Source of the DNA: CAVSUZ01 sp963795415
Lineage (GTDB): Bacteria > Pseudomonadota > Alphaproteobacteria > Acetobacterales > Acetobacteraceae
Direction: 5' to 3'
NCBI GenBank assembly: GCA_963795415.1
Contig: CAWCHQ010000001.1
Span: forward strand, 1-64,000
DNA length: 64,000 bases
Below, piece by piece: positions 26,702-36,395 of the stretch. Position 1 is the first letter of the stretch. Each line of letters starts with the position of its first letter. The translations under genes were made by a program, and so were the position numbers. The notes beneath the pieces are model-generated. The model ran no database searches. It was not told where the DNA came from and saw only the letters and a program-made list of their open reading frames with translations.

Positions 26702-28770
26702 AAGCTGGCCGGCCGTATCCGCTGGGCCCGAGCTGGGACGGGCTCGGCGTCAACTTCGCGGTGTTCTCCGCTCACGCCGAACGCATCGAGCTATGCGTCT
26801 TCGACCCCGGCGGGCGGCGGGAAATTGCGCGCCACGATCTGCCCGAATGCACCGACCAGGTCTGGCACGGCTACCTGCCCGATGCCGCGCCAGGCACCGT
26901 TTACGGCTTTCGCGCACACGGACCGTATCATCCGGCGGAGGGGCACCGGTTCAATCCGTATAAGCTTCTGCTCGACCCATGCGCCCGGGTGCTGACGCCG
27001 GTGCTGCATTGGTCCGACGCACTGTATGGTTTCAGAACGAATTCGCCGCGCGGTGACATGTCATACGACCGGCGGGACAGCGCTCCCTTTGCGCTGAGGT
27101 CGATCGTCGCGAATGACAGTTTCGCCTGGGGCGATGACAAACCGCCTGATACGCCGTGGTCCGAGACAGTGATCTACGAAGCCCATGTGAAAGGGCTGAC
27201 CGTCCTGCACCCCGATCTGCCGGCGGCACAGCGCGGTCGCTACGCTGCCCTGGGACATCCCGCCGTCATCGACTACCTCCGCCGGCTAGGCGTCACTGCC
27301 ATCGAACTGCTCCCCATCCACGCCTTCCCTGACGACCGCTTTCTGCTCCAGCGCGGACTGAAGAATTACTGGGGCTACAACACTATCGGCTTCTTCGCAC
27401 CACACGCCGCGTATGGTACCGCAAACGAACTCCGCGGCGCAATCCGGCGGCTTCATGCAACGGGGATCGAGGTCATCCTCGACGTAGTTTACAACCACAC
27501 CGCCGAAGGGAATGAAAACGGACCGACCCTGTGCTTCCGCGGCCTGGACAACGCCAGCTATTACAGGCTGCTGCCTCATACCAAGCGCTGCTGCGTCAAC
27601 GATACGGGCTGCGGCAATACGCTCAACCTCAGCCATCCCCGCGTGTTGCAGATGGTGATGGACTCGCTGCGCTATTGGGTGACTTCGTACCACATCGACG
27701 GCTTTCGCTTCGATCTGGCGCCGGTCCTCGGACGGGAAGAACATGGCTTCGATCCAGGTGCCGGTTTCTTCGACGCTGTCCGCCAAGATCCGGTGCTGTC
27801 GCGCGTGAAGCTGATCGCGGAACCGTGGGATGTCGGGCCCGGCGGATATCAGGCCGGGCGCCATCCGCCCGGCTGGAGCGAATGGAACGACCGTTTTCGC
27901 GACGGCGTAAGACGATTCTGGCAAGCCCAGCCTGGTCAGCGACCGGATTTCGCCGCACGCCTTGCAGGTTCGGCCGATCTGTTCGCGGCAGGCGGCCGGC
28001 GTCCCTGGGCCTCGGTCAATTACGCCGCCTGTCATGACGGCTTCACGCTGGCCGATGTCGTCAGCTACGAACGAAAGCACAACGAGGCCAATGGCGAGGA
28101 TAATCGCGACGGGGCGACCGAGAACTGGTCAGCGAACTGGGGCGCTGAAGGTCCGGCTGATGATCCCGCGATAACGGCGGTGCGCCAACGGATCTGCCGC
28201 GCCATGCTCGCCTGCGTATTTTTCGCCGAAGGCACGCCGATGCTGCTGGCCGGCGACGAATTCGGCCGAACCCAGCGTGGAAACAACAATGCCTATTGCC
28301 ACGACAACGAAATTTCCTGGCTCGACTGGCGGCAGGCCGGCTCGCAGGCCGGGCAGGAACTTACCCGCTTCGTCACGCGCCTGACCGCACTGCGGCGGCG
28401 CTATCCGGCACTCCGCCAGCCCTATTTTCTTTATGGTCGCCAGACCATCATGCCCGGCTTGCGGGACATCGAATGGTTCGATGCGGACGGCACGCCTGTC
28501 ACGCCGGAATCCTGGAACAACCCGCTGGAGAGCGCCTTGGTCCTCCGCCGCGCCACGCTGACCGAGGTCGGCAGGGTGATCTGCGCCACGTTGCTGCTGA
28601 ACCCGGCCGAGGAATCCCGCATCTTTGTGCTCCCGCCCCCTGCTCTGCCGATGCGGCTTGTCCTGGACAGCGCCGAACCGGACTCGCCAGAGCAGGAGAT
28701 GGAACGGCCGGAAATTCTGGTCGCGGGAAGAAGCACGGCTTTGCTGGTGTCGGAGCCCAGCGAGCGATGA
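26698..28770 (+). CDS. glgX: Glycogen debranching enzyme GlgX
   Basis: Isoamylase-type debranching enzyme that hydrolyses alpha-1,6 branches of trimmed glucan, 690 residues. The start is a TTG at 26698 overlapping the glgB stop; the frame begins at once with the family sequence RPYPLGPSWDGLGVNFAVFS (CBM48). GH13 residues are Asp in GFRFDLAPVL (near 338), Glu in IAEPWDVGPGGYQ (near 374) and Asp in CHDGFTL (near 445). The chains it frees feed MalQ and TreY, encoded downstream in the same operon. Confidence 0.95.
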   Translation: MKAGRPYPLGPSWDGLGVNFAVFSAHAERIELCVFDPGGRREIARHDLPECTDQVWHGYLPDAAPGTVYGFRAHGPYHPAEGHRFNPYKLLLDPCARVLTPVLHWSDALYGFRTNSPRGDMSYDRRDSAPFALRSIVANDSFAWGDDKPPDTPWSETVIYEAHVKGLTVLHPDLPAAQRGRYAALGHPAVIDYLRRLGVTAIELLPIHAFPDDRFLLQRGLKNYWGYNTIGFFAPHAAYGTANELRGAIRRLHATGIEVILDVVYNHTAEGNENGPTLCFRGLDNASYYRLLPHTKRCCVNDTGCGNTLNLSHPRVLQMVMDSLRYWVTSYHIDGFRFDLAPVLGREEHGFDPGAGFFDAVRQDPVLSRVKLIAEPWDVGPGGYQAGRHPPGWSEWNDRFRDGVRRFWQAQPGQRPDFAARLAGSADLFAAGGRRPWASVNYAACHDGFTLADVVSYERKHNEANGEDNRDGATENWSANWGAEGPADDPAITAVRQRICRAMLACVFFAEGTPMLLAGDEFGRTQRGNNNAYCHDNEISWLDWRQAGSQAGQELTRFVTRLTALRRRYPALRQPYFLYGRQTIMPGLRDIEWFDADGTPVTPESWNNPLESALVLRRATLTEVGRVICATLLLNPAEESRIFVLPPPALPMRLVLDSAEPDSPEQEMERPEILVAGRSTALLVSEPSER

Positions 28771-30515
28771 GCGGCGGAAACTTCGGCGCCACATTGCTGC
28801 GCCCTGGCCATACGCACTTCCGGCTGTGGGCTCCCGCTCAGCAGCAGGTTTCGGTGGCAATCGAACACGGCGCGACGATTGCCATGCGGCGGGATGGTGA
28901 ATGGTTCGAGGCCGAGGCCGCCTGCGGCGCCGATGCGCTGTATAGCTACGTTCTGGCGGACGGCACCCACGTCCCCGACCCGGCATCGCGGTTTCAGCCC
29001 CAGGACGTGCACGGGCCGAGTCAGGTCATCGATCCGCATGGTTACCGATGGAAGCATCCTGCCTGGCGCGGGCGTCCGTGGAACGAGGCAGTGCTGTACC
29101 AGCTTCACGTGGGATGCTGCGGCGGTTTCCACTCGGTTGCCGAAAAGCTGCCCCGGCTCCGGGATCTCGGCATTACCGCGGTCGAGCTGATGCCGATTGC
29201 CGATTTTCCCGGCCGCCACAACTGGGGTTACGACGGTGTGCTGCCCTTTGCGCCGGACTCCGCGTACGGCACACCGGACGAACTCAGATCAATGATCGAT
29301 CAGGCCCACGGCCTGGGAATGATGATGTTCCTCGATGTCGTCTACAATCATTTCGGGCCTGACGGCAATTACCTCAGTCTCTATGCCCCGCAGATGTTCC
29401 GCGAGAACATCCACACCCCCTGGGGCGGCGCCATTGATTTCGAACGGCCGGAGGTGCGGCAGTTCTTCACCGCCAGTGCACTATACTGGCTAACCGAATA
29501 CCGCTTCGACGGGCTACGGCTCGACGCCGTGCATGAAATTATCGATCCGACCTGGCTCGATGAAATGGCGGACGAGGTCCGCCGGCGCCTGGAACCGCAT
29601 CGCCACGTGCATCTCGTCCTGGAAAACGAAAAGAACGAAACAAGCCACTTGCGCCGCGATATTGATGCCCAGTGGAACGATGACGGCCACCACGCCTTCC
29701 ACGTACTGCTCGCCGGGGAAAATCGTTCCTATTACAAGGATTACGCGGAGGCAGGCTCGGCCGCCCTCGCGCGCGTGCTCGCCGAAGGCTTCTTTTTCCA
29801 GGGCCAGCAATCATCGCATCGCGGCCGGCCACGCGGCACTCCCAGCGGTGATCTGCCGCCGACCGCCTTCGTCCTCTTCCTGCAAAACCACGATCAGATC
29901 GGCAACCGTGCCTTCGGTGAGCGGCTGACTCAGCTCGCCGATCCGGATGCGCTGAAAGCAGCCATCGCCGTGCAAATGCTCTGCCCGCAAATCCCGATGC
30001 TGTTCATGGGCGAGGAAGACGCCTCACTCACCCCGTTCCTGTTCTTTACCGACCACAAGCCGGAACTGGGCGCAGCCGTCCGCGAAGGAAGGCGCAAGGA
30101 GTTCGCGCATTTCCCTGAATTCGCCAATCCGGAAAGGCGCGAGCGAATCCCGGATCCAAATTCACCCGAAACCTTCCGGGCCTCCATCCCGAAACCCAAT
30201 TCCCACCGCGCCGCGACACGGCGGGCCATGTATCAGCGCCTCATCCAGATCCGCATGAAGCAGATCGCTCCGCATCTGGAGCAGACCACCTCGATTGACG
30301 CCCAGCCCCTCGGCGATGCCGCCGTCGTCGCCCGATGGCAGCTCGGGCCCGCGAGGGTGCTTACGATTGCGGTAAATCTCCATTCCGTCGGTGTGACCAT
30401 GCCAAAACCGGCGGGGCGGCTGCTTTTCGCAACCCCGGACCATGCAGTGGGGCGGGCGGAAGCAGGTGAGCTTCCCGCAAATTCAGCCGTGGCATTCCTG
30501 GACGCGCGCCGGTGA
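28767..30515 (+). CDS. treZ: Malto-oligosyltrehalose trehalohydrolase
   Basis: Releases trehalose from malto-oligosyltrehalose made by TreY, 582 residues. ATG 28767 overlaps the glgX stop and the protein starts with FGATLLRPGHTHFRLWAPAQ, the family N-terminal module; the long frame from 28296 is the shadow of glgX. GH13 residues are Asp in GLRLDAVHEI (near 252), Glu in LVLENEKNET (near 284) and Asp in LQNHDQIGNR (near 374). TreZ lies two genes before treY, with malQ between them. Confidence 0.95.
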   Translation: MSGGNFGATLLRPGHTHFRLWAPAQQQVSVAIEHGATIAMRRDGEWFEAEAACGADALYSYVLADGTHVPDPASRFQPQDVHGPSQVIDPHGYRWKHPAWRGRPWNEAVLYQLHVGCCGGFHSVAEKLPRLRDLGITAVELMPIADFPGRHNWGYDGVLPFAPDSAYGTPDELRSMIDQAHGLGMMMFLDVVYNHFGPDGNYLSLYAPQMFRENIHTPWGGAIDFERPEVRQFFTASALYWLTEYRFDGLRLDAVHEIIDPTWLDEMADEVRRRLEPHRHVHLVLENEKNETSHLRRDIDAQWNDDGHHAFHVLLAGENRSYYKDYAEAGSAALARVLAEGFFFQGQQSSHRGRPRGTPSGDLPPTAFVLFLQNHDQIGNRAFGERLTQLADPDALKAAIAVQMLCPQIPMLFMGEEDASLTPFLFFTDHKPELGAAVREGRRKEFAHFPEFANPERRERIPDPNSPETFRASIPKPNSHRAATRRAMYQRLIQIRMKQIAPHLEQTTSIDAQPLGDAAVVARWQLGPARVLTIAVNLHSVGVTMPKPAGRLLFATPDHAVGRAEAGELPANSAVAFLDARR

Positions 30516-32563
30516 CCAACTCCGCACTCAACGCGCTGGCAGAGGCTGCGGGAGTATCCGTGCACTGGGAGAACTTCGCCGGCGAGCCGCAAATGGTAAA
30601 TCCCGACGCGTTGCGCGCGGTGCTGACCGCGCTCGGTTATCCCTGCGCAGGCCGTTCGGATATCGAGGAAAGCGCGCAGCGGCTGAGCCTCTCCTCGTCT
30701 CTGTCCGCCCTGCCGCCGATGATTACCGCTAATGCCGCCGCAGCTATCAGACTGGGCAGAGACGACCACCTGCCCACGGCGAAACTCCTGCTTGAATCCG
30801 GGGCCACGCGCGATGTCACCCCTCATGCGGGCGAGATCCCGGCAATTGCCGAACCTGGCTACCATCGGCTGCTGCTCGGCGACCGTGAAATTGTTATCGC
30901 AGTCGCACCGGAGCATGCCCCGCGTGCCAGCCGGCGCCTCTGGGGCATCGCGGCACAGATCTACGGATTGCGCCGGGAAGGTGATGGCGGAATCGGCGAT
31001 ACGCAGGCGGTTGCGGAACTCGCGCAGTCAGCCGCACGGCATGGCGCTGACGTCCTGGCGCTCAGTCCGATGCACGCGCTCTTCGCCGCCCGGCCAAGCC
31101 ACTATGGGCCGTATTCGCCGTCCAGTCGGCTGTTTCTCAACCCGCTCCTGGCAAGCCCCGAACTGGTGCTCGGCCACGAAGCAGTCGCGCGTGCAAAAGC
31201 CGAAGCTGGGCTGAACGCCGCATACGACCGGCTGGAGCGACTGGAGCTGATCGACTGGCCAGCGGCTGCACAAGCCAGGCTGCGTTTGCTGCAGTCCCTG
31301 TTCGCACAGCTTTTTCTCGCCGCGGATGGACCTGAAACGCTTCGGCTGGAATTCGCACGCTTCGAAGCGGAAGGCGGCGCTCTGCTCGCCGCCCATGCAT
31401 GTTTTGAAGCGCTCCAGTCCGAGCAGCTGACGCTCGATCCAGAGGCCGCGGACTGGCGAACCTGGCCGGCCGATCTTCGCAATCCGGAAAGCGCCAGCGT
31501 GTCCGCCTTTGCTCGGGCGCATCGCCGCGACGTGCTGTTTCACATGTTCCTGCAATGGATCGCCGAACGCTCCCTGGCCGCCGCGCAGATGCGAGCACGG
31601 AACGCCGGCATGCAAATCGGTTTGATCGCCGATATGGCGGTGGGAATGGACCCGGCCGGCAGCCACGCCTGGAGCCGGCAGGCTGACATCCTGAGCAGCC
31701 TCACGGTCGGCGCACCGCCCGACCTGTTCAACCCCAACGGCCAGCAATGGGGCATCACCACTTTCTCCCCCCAGGCGCTTACTGCGACCGGCTTCGCGCC
31801 TTTCCTCGCCACCCTCCGCGCCTGCCTGCGTAACGCCGGCGGCGTCAGAATCGACCACGCGATGGCGCTGCAGCGCCTCTGGCTGGTGCCCGAAGGCGCC
31901 TCGCCGGCCGACGGCGCCTACCTCCGCTACCCTCTGCACGACCTGTTCCGGCTGCTCGCGCTGGAGGCTGACCGTCACCGGGCGATCATTGTGGGCGAAG
32001 ACCTCGGCACGGTGCCCGGCGGTTTCCGCGAAGCCTTGGACGAACATGGCGTGTACGGTATGCGGGTCCTCTGGTTCGAAAAGGACCACCATCGGTTCCT
32101 CCCGCCGCATCAGTGGGACCGTGGCGTAATGGCTATGACTACGACGCATGATCTGCCGACCGCTGCCGGCTGGTGGACCGGCGCCGACATCGCCGTGCGA
32201 GCGCGGCACGGTTTACTGAGCGAACACCAAAACCGCGCCGATCTGGAAGCCGAGCGGCAACGGGATCGCCGCGCCCTCTGGCAGGCCTTTCAGGACACCG
32301 GAGTCGCAGACCCCGCACAGCCCGAGGAATCTGCGGCTTTTGTCGATGCGGCACTTGGTTTCGTCGCACGCAGCGCGTCCGAAATTGCGCTCGCCCCGCT
32401 CGAAGACATTCTCGGCGAGGAAGAACAGCCCAATCTGCCCGGCACCATCGACGAGCACCCCAACTGGCGCCGGCGCAACGCGGAGCAGGCCGCCCGGGTC
32501 CTGGACGGAGCCGCTGCTTCACGGCGGATCGCTAAGATTGCCACCGAAAGGCCCAGGCCGTGA
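30512..32563 (+). CDS. malQ: 4-alpha-glucanotransferase (amylomaltase)
   Basis: Transfers segments between malto-oligosaccharides and releases glucose (GH77), 683 residues. The start is GTG 30512, overlapping the treZ stop. Family motifs include LSPMHALFAARPSHYGPYSPSSR, IDHAMALQRLW with the nucleophile region, VGEDLGTVP with the acid/base Glu, and TTHDLPT with the third acid. The N-terminal extension of about 130 residues is typical of bacterial MalQ with a beta-rich domain. It recycles short chains left by GlgX and supplies longer chains to TreY. Confidence 0.95.
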   Translation: MTNSALNALAEAAGVSVHWENFAGEPQMVNPDALRAVLTALGYPCAGRSDIEESAQRLSLSSSLSALPPMITANAAAAIRLGRDDHLPTAKLLLESGATRDVTPHAGEIPAIAEPGYHRLLLGDREIVIAVAPEHAPRASRRLWGIAAQIYGLRREGDGGIGDTQAVAELAQSAARHGADVLALSPMHALFAARPSHYGPYSPSSRLFLNPLLASPELVLGHEAVARAKAEAGLNAAYDRLERLELIDWPAAAQARLRLLQSLFAQLFLAADGPETLRLEFARFEAEGGALLAAHACFEALQSEQLTLDPEAADWRTWPADLRNPESASVSAFARAHRRDVLFHMFLQWIAERSLAAAQMRARNAGMQIGLIADMAVGMDPAGSHAWSRQADILSSLTVGAPPDLFNPNGQQWGITTFSPQALTATGFAPFLATLRACLRNAGGVRIDHAMALQRLWLVPEGASPADGAYLRYPLHDLFRLLALEADRHRAIIVGEDLGTVPGGFREALDEHGVYGMRVLWFEKDHHRFLPPHQWDRGVMAMTTTHDLPTAAGWWTGADIAVRARHGLLSEHQNRADLEAERQRDRRALWQAFQDTGVADPAQPEESAAFVDAALGFVARSASEIALAPLEDILGEEEQPNLPGTIDEHPNWRRRNAEQAARVLDGAAASRRIAKIATERPRP

Positions 32564-35094
32564 TCCCTCCGCGCGCCACCATGCGACTGCAGCTCCATAA
32601 GGGCTTCACCTTCGACGACGCCGTGCGGATCGTGCCCTATATGGCCCGCCTCGGCATCAGCCATCTCTACGCTTCGCCGATCCTCACCGCCCGGACCGGA
32701 TCGATGCATGGCTACGACGTGACCGACCCCACAAGGATCAATCCCGAACTCGGCGGGAAGGATGGATTCCACCGCCTTATCGCGGCGCTGCGCGCACAGA
32801 GCCTCGGCCTGATCCTCGATATCGTTCCCAACCACATGGCTATCGGAAAACAGAACCCCTGGTGGCAGGACGTGCTGCGCCATGGCCACCGGAGCGCATA
32901 CGCGCAGGTCTTCGACATCGACTGGCAGCCGGAGAACCCGCTGCTGCGCGGCAAGGTTCTCCTGCCCGTGCTGGGCCGCCAGTACGGCGAAATCCTGGAA
33001 GCAGGCGAGATCACGCTCGCGCAGACCGAGCATGGCTGGGAAGCACGCTACTTCGACAACGTCTTCCCGATCCGGCCGGAAGACGTTGGCGAAATCGAGT
33101 CAGCCGGCCCCGACGCCTACGCCCCGAAGCACCCCCAAAGCCGCGCCCGCCTGCACCGTCTGCTCGAACGCCAGCACTATCGCCTCGCCTGGTGGCGAAC
33201 CGCCAACGATGAAATCAACTGGCGCCGCTTCTTTGATATAAATGAGCTGGTCGGCGTGCGCGTGGAAGTCCCGGCTGTTTTCGAAGCCACCCACGCCCTT
33301 CTCTTCCGCCTCTATGCCGAGGGCCTGATCGACGGCTTCCGCATCGACCATATCGACGGCCTGGCCGACCCCGGCGGGTACTGCCAACGCCTCCGCGCAC
33401 GGCTGCGGGAGCTGGCGCCTGACCGCCCGCCATACATTATCGTCGAAAAAATCCTCGGCCGCGGCGAACAGCTTGCCGAAGATTGGGGTGTGGACGGCAC
33501 CAGCGGATACGACTTCATGGACGCCGTCAGCGCCGTGCAGCACGACCCCGATGCCGCCGATGCCCTGGCCGCGCTCTGGGCCGAGCTGACGGGGCGGTCA
33601 CCTGATTTCGCCGATGAAGAGGTGCCCGCCCGGCGCGAAATCCTGGAACGCAGCTTCACGGCACAGCTCGAATCCGCCGTCGCGGCCCTACACGCATTGG
33701 CGTTGGAAAGTCCGGCAACCCGCGACGCTTCCCGTTCCGCCCTTCGCCGCGCCCTCATCGCCCTGCTCTCGCACTTCCCGGTCTATCGGAGCTACGCCCC
33801 GCTTGGATCGCCATCCGCCGGAGACGAAACGGCCTTCCGCCATGCCCTCGATTGCGCCCGCGCCAGTCCCGGCCTCGCCGATCCCGCCCTGATCGAGCTA
33901 ATCGTCCGGTTCCTGCGCAGCCCGGATTCACCATCCCGCCGGATAGCCGCCATACGGTTTCAGCAGCTCAGCGCTCCGGTCGCCGCCAAATCCGTCGAGG
34001 ATACCGCGTTCTACCGTTACGGGCGGCTGATCTCCCGCAATGATGTCGGCTTCGACACCGCAACGCTGGGAACCGATGTCACCGTTTTCCACCGCCTCTG
34101 CGCCAACCGCGGCGTCCGGTTCCCCGGCGCGCTGCTCGCCACCGCCACTCACGACCACAAGCGCGGCGAGGACGTGCGTGCCCGCCTGGCCGTACTCAGC
34201 GAGCTCCCCGGCGAGTGGGCCGCAACCCTTTGCCGCTGGGTGGAACGGAACGCGCGTCACCGTGGCCGCCCGGACGCCCCCAGCCGCCTTGATGAGATCA
34301 TGCTCTACCAGACCCTTGTCGGGGCCTGGCCGGGGCACCTCACCCCCGATTTCGAAACCCGCATTGCCCAGTGGCAGGAAAAATCCATGCATGAGGCGAA
34401 GCTGGACACCAGCTGGGTCTCTCCGAACAAATCATTCGAGGCGGGCGCACGAGCCTTCCTCCGCTCGCTGCTCGCGGATGCCGGGTTCCTGCGGGATCTC
34501 GCCGATTTCGCGGACCGGATCGCGCCCGCCGGCGCAATCAACGGGATGGTTCAGGCGCTGCTGAAACTCACCACGCCGGGTGTCCCTGACTTCTATCAGG
34601 GGACGGAGTTCTGGGACCTCAGCCTGGTCGATCCCGACAACCGCCACCCGGTCGATTTCGCCGCCCGCATGGCCGCGCTGGACGATGACCAGCCGGCCAT
34701 CGAGCTTGCAGAGTTCTGGCAGGATGGGCGGGTGAAGCAGGCGGTGATTGCTGCCTGCCTGCGGTTACGGGCCGCCCGGCCCGAGCTTTTTGCCCGCGGA
34801 AGCTACGTGCCTTTGGGGGTGGAAGGTTCGGCGATGCCGCACGTGATCGCGTTTGCCCGCCGGTCACGGGAATCCGCTATAGTGATTGCCCCCCGCCTGC
34901 CTCTGACTCTGCTGGACGGAGAGGCGTCCGTGCTCATCCCGCCCGCCCGCTGGCGCGATACCGCGGTGCTCCTGCCGACGGATGTCGCCGGAAGCGGCAA
35001 AAACCTCCTCACAGGCGAAAGAATCCTCCTCCCCCGCCGCCTCAGCGTGGCCGCAGCCCTGTCCCGCTTCCCCCTCGCCCTGCTTGCGGCTTGA
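32560..35094 (+). CDS. treY: Malto-oligosyltrehalose synthase
   Basis: Converts the reducing-end alpha-1,4 bond of a maltodextrin to an alpha,alpha-1,1 bond, the first step of the TreY-TreZ route to trehalose. It has 844 residues. Motifs include MRLQLHKGFTFDDA, SHLYASPILTARTGSMHGYDV, LDIVPNHMA, Asp in GFRIDHIDGLADP, Glu in YIIVEKILGRGE, and ATHDHKRGED. The C-terminus has FYQGTEFWDLSLVDPDNRHPVD, a treY hallmark. GTG 32560 overlaps the malQ stop. This is the last gene of the operon; no clear terminator follows. Confidence 0.96.
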   Translation: MIPPRATMRLQLHKGFTFDDAVRIVPYMARLGISHLYASPILTARTGSMHGYDVTDPTRINPELGGKDGFHRLIAALRAQSLGLILDIVPNHMAIGKQNPWWQDVLRHGHRSAYAQVFDIDWQPENPLLRGKVLLPVLGRQYGEILEAGEITLAQTEHGWEARYFDNVFPIRPEDVGEIESAGPDAYAPKHPQSRARLHRLLERQHYRLAWWRTANDEINWRRFFDINELVGVRVEVPAVFEATHALLFRLYAEGLIDGFRIDHIDGLADPGGYCQRLRARLRELAPDRPPYIIVEKILGRGEQLAEDWGVDGTSGYDFMDAVSAVQHDPDAADALAALWAELTGRSPDFADEEVPARREILERSFTAQLESAVAALHALALESPATRDASRSALRRALIALLSHFPVYRSYAPLGSPSAGDETAFRHALDCARASPGLADPALIELIVRFLRSPDSPSRRIAAIRFQQLSAPVAAKSVEDTAFYRYGRLISRNDVGFDTATLGTDVTVFHRLCANRGVRFPGALLATATHDHKRGEDVRARLAVLSELPGEWAATLCRWVERNARHRGRPDAPSRLDEIMLYQTLVGAWPGHLTPDFETRIAQWQEKSMHEAKLDTSWVSPNKSFEAGARAFLRSLLADAGFLRDLADFADRIAPAGAINGMVQALLKLTTPGVPDFYQGTEFWDLSLVDPDNRHPVDFAARMAALDDDQPAIELAEFWQDGRVKQAVIAACLRLRAARPELFARGSYVPLGVEGSAMPHVIAFARRSRESAIVIAPRLPLTLLDGEASVLIPPARWRDTAVLLPTDVAGSGKNLLTGERILLPRRLSVAAALSRFPLALLAA

Positions 35095-35141
35095 CGCACC
35101 GGGGCACCCTGCGCATTTTCCGCTCCTTGCGAGGATAAACC

Positions 35142-35309
35142 ATGGCCAAAACCAATACCGTTCAGATCAAGCTCGTGTCCTCCGCGGACACCGGGTATTT
35201 TTACGTCACCAAAAAGAATGCGCGCACGCAGACCGGCAAAATGGAACTGAAGAAATACGACCCGAAGGCGCGCAAGCACGTCGCCTTCCGCGAAGCGAAG
35301 ATCAAGTAA
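35142..35309 (+). CDS. rpmG: 50S ribosomal protein L33
   Basis: A 55-residue ribosomal protein read from ATG 35142 (AKTNTVQIKLVSSADTGYFY ... HVAFREAKIK). The Shine-Dalgarno gagga sits at 35130-35134. It lacks the two CxxC pairs of zinc-binding L33, so it is the zinc-independent form. It follows treY by 47 bases but probably has its own promoter. A palindromic repeat begins ten bases after its stop and may act in mRNA 3'-end stability. Confidence 0.96.
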   Translation: MAKTNTVQIKLVSSADTGYFYVTKKNARTQTGKMELKKYDPKARKHVAFREAKIK

Positions 35310-35318
35310 CGCCGGCTC

Positions 35319-35365
35319 GGTCATTGCGAGGAACACCCGCGAAAGCGGGTGGACGAAGCAATCTC
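35319..35365. repeat. Dispersed palindromic repeat (REP-like), overlapping a gene start
   Basis: The element gtcattgcgagg ... cacccgcgaaagcgggtg ... cgaagcaatct forms a hairpin whose outer arms are attgc / gcaat. The same framework occurs at 38626-38680 and 49121-49160. The only start codon found for the EamA transporter gene lies inside this copy. Confidence 0.85.
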
Positions 35366-36325
35366 GTCCGGCTCGGGCCGCCTACCATCCTCGCCTCTTT
35401 CGCCTTCGTCCTTCTCTGGAGCTCCTCCTTCGTCGCCGCGAAGGTGGGTTTGCGCCATCTGTCGCCGTTGCTTTTCGTCGCGGTCCGGCTCACCGCCTGC
35501 GCCGCCGTTCTGCTGATGCTGATGGCCGTCACCCGCCGGCACTGGGGAGCCGCTCGCGGCCTGCTTCACTGCGCGATCGCGGGATCCCTGATCAACGCGG
35601 TCGGGCTGATGGGGCCGCATGTCGGCTTGACGATGACCGCAGCCGCCCCCATCGCCCTGGTCCAGTCGCTTACACCGGTCCTGACCGGCCTTGTGGGTGT
35701 GATCGCACTCGGCGAAACGCTCCGCACCCGTCAATGGGTCGGACTGTTCCTTGGTGTCGCGGGCGTCGCTCTCGTGGTCGGATTGCAGGCCGCCGCCAGC
35801 GTTGTCCGCCTTGATGGTATGCTCCTCGCCGGGCTCGGCATGGTCGGCCTGGTCGCCGGCACGATCTGGTTCCGCCGCTACTGCCGCGACGTACCCCTTC
35901 TCCCCGGCACCGCCGCACAGTTCATCGCCGCCGCCGCAGTCGCCTGGCTGGGGATGGCCCTGTTCGAGACCCCGCACGCCGACTGGACCAGACAAACCGT
36001 TGCAGCCGTGGCCTGGAACACCGTCGCGGTCTCGCTCGGCGGAATGGCGCTCTATTTCTTCATGCTCACGCGCGGCCCCGCCGCCCGCACGACAGCGAAC
36101 TTCTATCTAGTCCCCGGCACCGTCGCGATCCTTGGCTGGCTCCTGGTTGGCGAGACCCTCACCGCGCTCGCCGTACTTGGCATTATTGTCGCCGGCCTGG
36201 GCTGCTGGATGGTGTCCGCGCCCCAGGCGCAAACCAGTGCGCAGGACAACCACCTCTCCCCTTGCGGGAGAGAGCCTGCCCTCGGGCTTCGACCCGAGGG
36301 CCACCGCGCGCAGCGCGATGGGTGA
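35324..36325 (+). CDS. EamA/DMT-type membrane transporter; both ends run into repeats
   Basis: A drug/metabolite-type exporter with about ten hydrophobic helices. Two EamA repeats are visible (FVLLWSSSFVAAKVGLRHLSPL ... ALGETLRTRQWVGLFLG and GTIWFRRYC ... LVGETLTALAVLGIIVAGLG, quoted in parts). No ATG or GTG precedes the first helix in frame; TTG 35324 inside a palindromic repeat is the only candidate, giving a 25-residue leader not seen in the family. The last 35 residues (from about 36249) are translated from another common intergenic repeat. The natural start and stop may have been replaced by repeat insertion. The substrate is unknown. Confidence 0.8.
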   Translation: MRGTPAKAGGRSNLVRLGPPTILASFAFVLLWSSSFVAAKVGLRHLSPLLFVAVRLTACAAVLLMLMAVTRRHWGAARGLLHCAIAGSLINAVGLMGPHVGLTMTAAAPIALVQSLTPVLTGLVGVIALGETLRTRQWVGLFLGVAGVALVVGLQAAASVVRLDGMLLAGLGMVGLVAGTIWFRRYCRDVPLLPGTAAQFIAAAAVAWLGMALFETPHADWTRQTVAAVAWNTVAVSLGGMALYFFMLTRGPAARTTANFYLVPGTVAILGWLLVGETLTALAVLGIIVAGLGCWMVSAPQAQTSAQDNHLSPCGREPALGLRPEGHRAQRDG

Positions 36326-36331
36326 GGGGGC
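36252..36331. repeat. Intergenic repeat with two hairpins
   Basis: The sequence ctctccccttgcgggagag forms a hairpin, followed by ccctcgggcttcgacccgaggg, a second hairpin, and a closing gggtgaggggg that is complementary to the opening cacctctcccc. This pattern is a common intergenic mobile-repeat type in alphaproteobacteria. It encodes the tail of the EamA protein here. Confidence 0.75.
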
Positions 36332-36395
36332 GAGTATACGGAGCCACCCCGCCCCCAACGTTCCCCTCCGGCCCACCCCAAGCCATACTCCCCCG

